Assembly: GCA_002354205.1 (NCBI GenBank)
Contig: DELD01000052.1
Coordinates: 1 to 6,067 of the forward strand
DNA from: Micavibrio sp. UBA2705
Lineage (GTDB): Bacteria; Pseudomonadota; Alphaproteobacteria; Micavibrionales; Micavibrionaceae
Length of the DNA: 6,067 bases
Direction: 5' to 3'
Part shown: positions 1 through 4,936 of the stretch, one piece after another
Numbering within the stretch: position 1 is the first letter of the stretch
Layout of the letters: every line of letters starts with the position of its first letter
Position numbers and translations under genes: made by a program
The notes under the pieces: model-generated
Databases searched by the model: none
What the model was told of the DNA's origin: nothing
The model's input: only the letters and a program-made list of their open reading frames with translations

Positions 1-140
1 GTTTGCCCGACACGCCGCTCGACCACGGCTTTAATGTCGGAGCGTACAATAGTGAATGGTAGCGCCAAATACTTTACCGATATTGTCGCGATATATTTAA
101 AAAACATCAAAGCCGCGGTCGAGCGGCGTGTCGGGCAAAC
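1..140. repeat. Inverted repeat (fold-back) at window edge, arms 1-37 and 104-140
   Basis: Reading base i against base 141-i, 35 of 37 positions are complementary; the mismatches are at 25/116 and 33/108. Identity stops beyond 37/104, leaving a 66-nt loop. The right arm codes for a conserved Hsp70 segment (IKAAVERRVGQT), so it is the original; the left arm reads as non-Hsp70 sequence in the gene's frame, so it is the copy. The repeat begins exactly at base 1, which is typical of fold-back artefacts at contig ends, though a real inversion cannot be excluded. Confidence 0.9.
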
Positions 141-1062
141 GGTTGATAAGGTTGTCATGGGGCGGCCTGTGTATTTTCATGATAATGACGCTGATGCAGA
201 TGCAGAATCTGAAAAGATTTTACGTGAAATTGCGCAGAAAATTGGTTTTAAAGACATTGTCTTTCAATATGAACCTATAGCAGCGGCCTTTGCCCATGAG
301 CGCGCCCTTGTGCATGATAAGTTGTCATTAGTGGTTGATTTGGGGGGCGGTACTTCTGATTTTACGGTGATAAAACTTTCGCCGCAGCGCGGCATCGGTG
401 ATGCGCGAGGGGAGGATATTTTATCAACTTCTGGCGTGCGTATTGGCGGCACGAATTTTGACAAGCGTCTTTCTATGGCGTCTTTTATGCCTTATTTGGG
501 GCTTGGCGGTCAGTTTACATCTATATTTGAAGCGGATAAGGTTTTAGATATCCCTTCGACGATATATAGCGAGCTTTCAGACTGGCCGCGCGTTAATTTT
601 GCGCAGACACAAAAAGCCATACGCGAAGTAAAAGACTTGCGGCGCACGGCATTGGAGCCCGAAAAGCTTGACCGTTTAGTGCATTTGCAAGAAGAAAAGC
701 TTGGTCATGCTTTTTTACAGCATGTGGAAGCTGCGAAAATAAGCTTATCTGATACTGATAGCGTTTCTATTTCATTGGATGATATTGGCTTTGGCTTCGC
801 TGTTGATGTGGGTAAAGTGGATTTTGAGCGTGATATTGCGGATCAAATCGCAAAGATTGAGGGCGCTATGGATCAGTGCTTGCTTGATGCAGGCATCGCT
901 GCGCAAGATATTGAGTTGGTCGTGCTGACTGGCGGCTCAAGCGAATTGCCTGCAATCAACCAAATGGTATCACGCAAGTTTGCGGCGGCTGATATCTCTC
1001 AAGATGATAAGTTTTGCAGTGTTGGGCTTGGTCTCGCTTATTACGCGGCGCAAATTTTTTGA
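34..1062 (+). CDS. yegD: Hsp70-like protein of the YegD type, 5'-truncated
   Basis: Nucleotide-binding-domain-only Hsp70 relative. Numbering from the ATG at 34: VMGRP at 41-45 and FQYEPIAAA at 77-85 match the YegD pattern. The phosphate-binding loop VDLGGGTSD is at 101-109, RIGGTNFD at 137-144, and the adenosine-binding segment LTGGSS at 298-303. The protein ends in an AGLA-like segment (GLGLAYYAAQIF), with no DnaK-type substrate-binding domain, which is normal for YegD. E. coli YegD is about 450 residues; only 342 are seen, and the first ATP phosphate loop is missing. The frame is open back to base 1, but bases 1-37 are an inverted copy of 104-140 and encode nothing Hsp70-like. The ATG at 34 lies inside that copy and has no Shine-Dalgarno, so it is probably not the true start; authentic coding is credible from about 38. 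The cellular role of YegD proteins is poorly defined; chaperone-like ATPase activity is a family inference. Confidence 0.85.
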   Translation: MSERTIVNGSAKYFTDIVAIYLKNIKAAVERRVGQTVDKVVMGRPVYFHDNDADADAESEKILREIAQKIGFKDIVFQYEPIAAAFAHERALVHDKLSLVVDLGGGTSDFTVIKLSPQRGIGDARGEDILSTSGVRIGGTNFDKRLSMASFMPYLGLGGQFTSIFEADKVLDIPSTIYSELSDWPRVNFAQTQKAIREVKDLRRTALEPEKLDRLVHLQEEKLGHAFLQHVEAAKISLSDTDSVSISLDDIGFGFAVDVGKVDFERDIADQIAKIEGAMDQCLLDAGIAAQDIELVVLTGGSSELPAINQMVSRKFAAADISQDDKFCSVGLGLAYYAAQIF

Positions 1063-1141
1063 TGTTATGCCTTGTTGTTTCTTTGATCCGTCAACGTTTG
1101 ATGGTCACTGTAAAATAAGGGCAAAGAGAGTAAAAAAACTT

Positions 1142-1169
1142 TTGACATTCTGGTGATAATCCGTATATT
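1142..1169 (+). promoter_or_regulatory. Sigma-70-type promoter of rpsD
   Basis: TTGACA at 1142-1147 is a perfect -35 box. After a 16-bp spacer, TATATT at 1164-1169 matches the -10 consensus at five of six positions. Transcription would start near 1176, giving a leader of about 109 nt before rpsD. The strength suits a ribosomal protein gene. The promoter is framed by inverted repeats, TAAGGGCAA at 1116-1124 and TTGCCCTTA at 1168-1176. Confidence 0.7.
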
Positions 1170-1175
1170 GCCCTT

Positions 1176-1284
1176 ACTCTCATGAAAGAGGGGGCTTTTG
1201 CCCTCCGTTGATTGGTGGCAATGATGCTGAAAATCAAACCGTAAGTCGGTCTATTGGGACAAAAATTAAGAAAAGGAAATCACT
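1176..1284 (+). promoter_or_regulatory. Structured 5' leader of rpsD
   Basis: Three consecutive stem-loops can be drawn by eye: 1190-1195 with 1200-1205 (TTTT loop, one G-U pair), 1208-1213 with 1232-1237 (TTGATT/AATCAA), and 1238-1241 with 1247-1250 (ACCG/CGGT). The last has an alternative pairing, GTC 1249-1251 with GAC 1258-1260. None is followed by a T-run. S4 represses its own synthesis in several bacteria by binding leader mRNA, so an autoregulatory target is a reasonable guess; no known S4-binding motif was recognised. Confidence 0.35.
1273..1277 (+). promoter_or_regulatory. Ribosome binding site of rpsD
   Basis: AAGGA lies 7 nt before the ATG at 1285 in an A-rich unstructured stretch, which fixes the rpsD start. 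Confidence 0.75.
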
Positions 1285-1902
1285 ATGAGTGGTAAGCGTC
1301 TAAGTACAAAATATAAAATTGATCGTCGCCTAGGTTGTAACCTTTGGGGCCGCGTCAAATCTCCTTACAACCTACGTCAAACTGCACCAGGTATGCACGG
1401 TCAGCGCCGTGGCAAACTTTCTGATTACGGTCTTCAGTTGATGGCGAAGCAGAAGCTTAAAGGTTTTTACGGCAGCATTGGCGAAAAACAATTCCGCAGC
1501 TATTACAAAGAAGCATCTCGTCTACGCGGTGATGCGGGTCAAAACCTTGTTGGTTTGCTTGAGCGTCGTTTGGATGCGGTTATTTATCGCGCGAAATTCG
1601 TACCTACAGTTTTCGCAGCGCGTCAGTTCGTAAACCACGGTCACATTTTGGTTAACGGTAAGCACGTAAATATCCCGTCATACCAAGTTAAAGAAGGTGA
1701 CGTTATTGAAGTTAAAGAAAGCTCGCGTCAAATTCCTATGGTTATCGAAGCACAGCAATCACAAGAACGTGAATATGCTGAGTATATCGAAGTTGACGAA
1801 AAAGCATTCAAAGCAACATTCTTGCGCGTTCCAACATTGGAAGATATACCATACGCAAGCGTTATGGAGCCAAACCTTATCGTCGAATTCTATTCACGTT
1901 AA
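1285..1902 (+). CDS. rpsD: 30S ribosomal protein S4
   Basis: Primary 16S rRNA-binding protein that nucleates assembly of the 30S body and contributes to decoding accuracy. The 205-residue product is full length for the family. The N-terminal part has the usual YKIDRRLG, PGMHGQRR and KQKLKGFYG segments; the S4 RNA-binding domain follows, with LERRLDAVIYRA near 91-102, the ARQFVNHGHILVNG core near 112-125 and an EGDVIEV turn; it ends in the expected EPNLIVEFYSR. It has only one cysteine (residue 18), so it is the zinc-free form. Codon use and upstream signals suggest high expression. It stands alone, with its own promoter and terminator, as usual in alphaproteobacteria, rather than beside rpsK and rpoA. 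Confidence 0.98.
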   Translation: MSGKRLSTKYKIDRRLGCNLWGRVKSPYNLRQTAPGMHGQRRGKLSDYGLQLMAKQKLKGFYGSIGEKQFRSYYKEASRLRGDAGQNLVGLLERRLDAVIYRAKFVPTVFAARQFVNHGHILVNGKHVNIPSYQVKEGDVIEVKESSRQIPMVIEAQQSQEREYAEYIEVDEKAFKATFLRVPTLEDIPYASVMEPNLIVEFYSR

Positions 1903-1923
1903 GTTTTACGGCATAAAGATATT

Positions 1924-1956
1924 AAAAAGGCTGCATGTAATATGCAGCCTTTTTTT
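1924..1956 (+). terminator. Intrinsic terminator of rpsD, probably bidirectional
   Basis: A perfect stem pairs 1928-1936 with 1942-1950 around a 5-nt loop (GTAAT), followed by a run of seven T at 1950-1956. The A-run at 1924-1928 gives a U-tract when read from the other strand, so the same hairpin can end the convergent minus-strand gene that stops at 2005. Confidence 0.92.
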
Positions 1957-2004
1957 GTGTTTTGTGAAATGTGGTATAGTGTCGTTCGCGTAATCTTAGT
2001 GCGT

Positions 2005-2454
2005 TTAGTCTTCGAGGGATAGTGCGCCGTCACCTGCACCTGCGCCTTGCGATGAAGCGTTGTTGTCTTTTACAACGTCCATACATACGTTAAACTCTGT
2101 TAGGTCCAGTGACTTTCTAGCGTCGCGCGGCAGCATGATTTTGTGTTCAATGCAAAAGCCAATTAATGCGGCGCTGACAAAGTCAGATGTTAAGTTGAAA
2201 AACTTATGCTCAAATGTTTCTTCGTCAAAAAATGTAACGATAATGGCGCGGTCTTGGCCGTCAACGTTGAAGTTCTTGTTTACCCCGGTTTGTTTGCCTT
2301 TCATGCTGTGCAGTTCGTATTCTGCGCCGCCAGCATATTTTGCGCGGATCATCTTGCCTTTAGGGAAGGGGATGTTCTCTTGCTGGCCATATTTCAATAA
2401 GGCTTCTGTTGTTTCTTTGTGAGAGAAGACCAGTCTTCTAAGTTCTGCAGGCAT
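2005..2454 (-). CDS. Hypothetical protein, 149 aa
   Basis: No function recognised. The protein opens with MPAELRRLVFSHKETTEALLKYG, a likely helix; a strand-rich middle (around 34-90) includes RAIIVTFFDEETFEHKFFNL; a helix DFVSAALIGFCIEHKIMLPRDARKSL follows at 91-116; and a low-complexity Ser/Gly/Ala tail ends in acidic residues (133-149). The opening and the hydrophobic helix followed by LPR recall small conserved alphaproteobacterial proteins of unknown role, from memory only. It has no signal peptide, clear membrane helix or metal-binding cluster, so it is probably soluble and cytoplasmic. The ATG is supported by AGGA 7 nt upstream. Its conserved look and regulatory signals argue for a real gene over the overlapping plus-strand frames. 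It is convergent with rpsD and divergent from the secretion ATPase gene. Confidence 0.8.
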   Translation of the reverse strand: MPAELRRLVFSHKETTEALLKYGQQENIPFPKGKMIRAKYAGGAEYELHSMKGKQTGVNKNFNVDGQDRAIIVTFFDEETFEHKFFNLTSDFVSAALIGFCIEHKIMLPRDARKSLDLTEFNVCMDVVKDNNASSQGAGAGDGALSLED

Positions 2455-2461
2455 AATGAAA

Positions 2462-2465
2462 TCCT
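2462..2465 (-). promoter_or_regulatory. Ribosome binding site of the 149-aa hypothetical gene
   Basis: AGGA on the minus strand sits 7 nt before the ATG whose complement is at 2452-2454, supporting that start. Confidence 0.6.
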
Positions 2466-2488
2466 AAATTAATTTTATATTATTTGTA

Positions 2489-2516
2489 ATCTTAGTACAA
2501 AATTATCCGTGGTCAA
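2489..2516 (-). promoter_or_regulatory. Candidate promoter of the 149-aa hypothetical gene
   Basis: On the minus strand, TTGACC (2511-2516) is a five-of-six -35 box. A 16-bp spacer separates it from TAAGAT (2489-2494), a weaker -10 box matching four of six positions. It lies at a suitable distance upstream of the gene. A short dyad, TTTGTA-N7-TACAAA (2483-2501), straddles the -10 box. Confidence 0.4.
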
Positions 2517-2734
2517 AGGCTTTGTTGTTATCTGCCTTTCGCCCCTGTATATAGTTTTGGTCTTCTTCGCCCGTAATAAGAGATTGTTAAGACTTTCGCG
2601 TCATATTTATTTTATGTTTGTGCCATGTGCAAATCTATTGATTCGTGGTAAAATAAGATACGCATCACAGCATGGGTGTGTTCTTGACGAATTTTATCAT
2701 GACTCTTTTTCAATTTTATACTTTTTACAAATAT
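2517..2734. other. AT-rich divergent intergenic region, no clear signal
   Basis: This stretch separates the minus-strand hypothetical gene from the secretion ATPase gene and should hold the promoter of the latter. I found only partial matches: TTGTTA (2585-2590) with TATTTT (2608-2613) at 17 bp, plus isolated -10-like words TATCAT (2695-2700) and TATACT (2717-2722) without good -35 partners. An open frame on the plus strand starting at GTG 2509 shows no recognisable protein character and ends just before the ATPase gene; it is not called. Confidence 0.5.
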
Positions 2735-2738
2735 GAGG
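2735..2738 (+). promoter_or_regulatory. Ribosome binding site of the GspE/PilB gene, supports GTG start
   Basis: GAGG lies 6 nt before GTG at 2745. No in-frame ATG occurs nearby, so this site is what decides the GTG start. Confidence 0.7.
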
Positions 2739-2744
2739 TAGCAA

Positions 2745-4820
2745 GTGAACGACGACATCTCCAAGCCCGATAACGCAGATGAATCTGAGCCTTTGTCATT
2801 GGAGCCTGATGTGCTTTCCAGTGATGACGCTGCGCCGCCTGCGGTTGAGTTATCTTTAAATGAAGATGATGCGGATAACGATGTGCAGGTTGATGAAGCC
2901 CATAGAGTGGGCGGCGATGTGACGGTCGCTGCAAGCGTTGACCCGACGGCGCATATGATGCAGGACGACGATTTTCTGGATGTTGAAGCTACGGAAGTGT
3001 TGCCAGATGTCGCGGGCGGCAAACAAGGCATGTCTGCGCGAAAAAACAGCGACATAGAAATGGATGATGATGGAGCGTCTCGCACTGGCGGCGCTATGAT
3101 GGGTGGGCACAGTGTGCCTGTGAAGGTGGAAAAGGATAACAGTTCTCGCCTTGGTGATCGTCTTATTGAACTTGGTGTGTTGACCGCGGAGCAGCTTACC
3201 GTTGCGCTGCAAGAAAAGAAAATTTCGGGTAAAATGCTCGGTCAGGTTCTGGTTGAGCTGGAATTCATTGATGACCAAGTGCTTTCGCAGGTCTTGGCAG
3301 AGGCTGCGGGGCATGAAGTTTTTGACCCTAAAAATACGATTGTGGATGGCGCAGCCCTTGAGCTGATGGATCGTGGTACAGCTGAAAAAATGAATGTTTT
3401 GCCGGTTTCGATTGATGATGATGAGGTCTGCGTTGCGATGACAGACCCGCATGATGTTGTAGCGATGGATTCGCTGCGCCGTTATGTGCCTAAAGGCCTG
3501 CATATTAAGCCGCTTGTCACAACGCCGACAATATTGTCCGAAGCGATTGATGCGGCATATGGTTATTCAAATGCGATAGATGATATTTTAGAAGAGCTTG
3601 AAAATCAGAGCGATGAGCTTGATGTTTCTGAACTGATGGGTGATACGGCCTATACGCACCCGATTGTACGCCTGGTTAACGCGTTGGTTTTTGATGCGGT
3701 GAAGACAGGCGTTTCGGATTTGCACTTTGAACCGGAAGAAAATTTCTGTCGTCTTCGTTTCAGGCTAGATGGTGTGCTGTTCACAGCCTATATGATGCAT
3801 AAAAAACATTGGAACGGCATGTCGCAGCGTATCAAGCTGATGTCTAATATGAATATCGCAGATAAGCTAAGCGCGCAAGATGGGCGTTTTCACATTAATG
3901 TTGGTGGGCGCGAGGCTGATTTCCGTGTGTCCTCACTGCCGACAGTGCATGGCGAAAACATTGTTTTGCGTGTTTTGGACAAAAGTTCAAGCATTATGCC
4001 ATTGGAAGGGCTTGGTTTTAGCGCGGTGAACCGTGAACGCATTGCATACTGCCAAACCAAGCCAGAGGGCATTATTATTGTCACAGGGCCGACAGGTAGT
4101 GGTAAAAGTACATCACTTTATTCGATGCTGAACCATATTAATTCGGTTGAGGTGAATATCCAGACATTGGAAGATCCTGTAGAATATAGTTTGCCGATGA
4201 TTAGGCAGACGAATGTGCGTGAAGGGGTGCTTGAATTTTCTGACGGCATTAAAGCGATGTTGCGTCAAGATCCTGATATTATCTTTATTGGTGAGATTCG
4301 AGACCAAACCACGGCGGAGATGGCGCTTAAAGCAGCGATGACCGGTCACCAAGTTTATACTACGCTGCACACGAATGATTCATTCGGCGCTCTGCCGCGT
4401 TTGATGGATTTAAATATTAAGCCAGGTATGCTCGCGGGTTCGATTATTGGCGTATTTGCACAGCGCCTTGCGCGCCGATTATGTTCATCTTGCCGTATAG
4501 CTTACCGCGCAAGTGAAGAAGAGTGCCGTTATTTAGGCGTTGACCCCGCTGATCCGCCTGAAATTTATAGGGCGCAGGAAAAAGGGTGCTCCATGTGTAT
4601 GGGGAAAGGTTATAAGGGTCGTATTGCTTTGGCTGAGATTTTAACCTTCGATGAAGATCTTGATGATTTGGTGGCTTCGAATGCGCCAAAATCAGAAATT
4701 AGGAAGATGGCCTTTGAAAAAGGTTTCAAAAGCATGAAGGATGATGGTATGCTAAAGATACTGGAAGGTATAACAGACTTTGCAGCCGTGTCAAAAGTTG
4801 CTAATATAGATAAAGATTAA
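2745..4820 (+). CDS. GspE/PilB-family assembly ATPase (type II secretion / type IV pilus)
   Basis: Cytoplasmic hexameric ATPase that powers assembly of a pilus or pseudopilus through the platform protein encoded next. Residues 1-132 are an acidic, low-complexity, probably disordered extension. An MshEN/GspE_N domain spans about 133-275, with RLGDRLIELGVL at 135-146. The N2 domain begins near 305 and includes SDLHFEP (324-330). The core is complete: Walker A GPTGSGKST (448-456), Asp box around E476-D477, Walker B DIIFIGEIRD (511-520), and His box around H535 and H542. A zinc site C580-x2-C583 and C615-x2-C618 flanks a short insert, as in GspE and PilB. The GTG start is supported by the GAGG ribosome site. 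At 691 aa it is longer than the usual 500-600, mostly through the acidic N-terminus. GspE, PilB and MshE cannot be told apart with certainty; the tetracysteine site and N-domain argue against a PilT retraction ATPase. Confidence 0.93.
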   Translation: MNDDISKPDNADESEPLSLEPDVLSSDDAAPPAVELSLNEDDADNDVQVDEAHRVGGDVTVAASVDPTAHMMQDDDFLDVEATEVLPDVAGGKQGMSARKNSDIEMDDDGASRTGGAMMGGHSVPVKVEKDNSSRLGDRLIELGVLTAEQLTVALQEKKISGKMLGQVLVELEFIDDQVLSQVLAEAAGHEVFDPKNTIVDGAALELMDRGTAEKMNVLPVSIDDDEVCVAMTDPHDVVAMDSLRRYVPKGLHIKPLVTTPTILSEAIDAAYGYSNAIDDILEELENQSDELDVSELMGDTAYTHPIVRLVNALVFDAVKTGVSDLHFEPEENFCRLRFRLDGVLFTAYMMHKKHWNGMSQRIKLMSNMNIADKLSAQDGRFHINVGGREADFRVSSLPTVHGENIVLRVLDKSSSIMPLEGLGFSAVNRERIAYCQTKPEGIIIVTGPTGSGKSTSLYSMLNHINSVEVNIQTLEDPVEYSLPMIRQTNVREGVLEFSDGIKAMLRQDPDIIFIGEIRDQTTAEMALKAAMTGHQVYTTLHTNDSFGALPRLMDLNIKPGMLAGSIIGVFAQRLARRLCSSCRIAYRASEEECRYLGVDPADPPEIYRAQEKGCSMCMGKGYKGRIALAEILTFDEDLDDLVASNAPKSEIRKMAFEKGFKSMKDDGMLKILEGITDFAAVSKVANIDKD

Positions 4821-4881
4821 CAGGTGGAGGTTTTCTATTTCCACTTTCTTATTAAAAATTCTTGGTCGTAATCATTATTAT

Positions 4882-4895
4882 AGGGGGCGACTATT
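4882..4895 (+). promoter_or_regulatory. Ribosome binding site and ATT start of the GspF/PilC gene
   Basis: AGGGGG at 4882-4887 is followed after 5 nt by ATT at 4893-4895. In this frame a TAG at 4881-4883 closes everything upstream, and no ATG, GTG or TTG appears before GTG 4947 and ATG 4950. Those two have no properly spaced ribosome site and would remove the conserved FKYRALNAKG segment. ATT is therefore the best start, as in E. coli infC and pcnB. Confidence 0.55.
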
Positions 4896-4936
4896 CATAA
4901 ATTTAAATATAGAGCATTAAACGCTAAAGGTCGCCC
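4885..4936 (+). promoter_or_regulatory. Possible hairpin masking the GspF/PilC ribosome site
   Basis: GGGCGAC at 4885-4891, overlapping the Shine-Dalgarno, is perfectly complementary to GTCGCCC at 4930-4936 in the early coding region, with a G-U pair extending it inward. The 37-nt enclosed loop is AT-rich and contains the proposed ATT start. This could lower translation relative to the upstream ATPase; no folding energy was computed. Confidence 0.4.

Noticed and set aside
1088..1104. Hairpin CCGTCAA-CGT-TTGATGG downstream of the Hsp70-like gene as a terminator
   Set aside because: The stem is real on paper but no T-run follows, so it does not qualify as an intrinsic terminator.
1697..1993. 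98-codon plus-strand frame overlapping the end of rpsD and the terminator
   Set aside because: It lies in another frame of rpsD and runs through the terminator hairpin; no independent evidence for coding.
1990..2496. An 11-nt direct repeat, GTAATCTTAGT, at 1990-2000 and 2486-2496, flanking the minus-strand hypothetical gene
   Set aside because: It resembles a target duplication, but the gene between carries no mobile-element features and lacks terminal inverted repeats; an 11-nt AT-rich match over 500 bp can occur by chance.
2509..2736. 75-codon plus-strand frame in the divergent intergenic region
   Set aside because: GTG start without a ribosome site, hydrophobic/basic AT-driven composition and no recognisable protein pattern; it overlaps the likely promoter of the minus-strand gene.
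2612..3503. Long minus-strand frames opposite the start of the ATPase gene
   Set aside because: They are shadows of the ATPase coding sequence with compositions dictated by its acidic N-terminus and no protein-family character.
4825..4845. Short inverted repeat GTGGA/TCCAC after the ATPase stop as a terminator
   Set aside because: The stem is only 5 bp with an 11-nt loop and only a short T-run follows; unlikely to separate the two genes transcriptionally.
4824..4871. Small 15-codon frame from GTG 4824 to TAA, in the same frame as the platform gene, as a leader peptide or true start
   Set aside because: It is closed by TAA at 4869-4871 and again by TAG at 4881, has no distinctive composition and cannot be the start of the platform protein.
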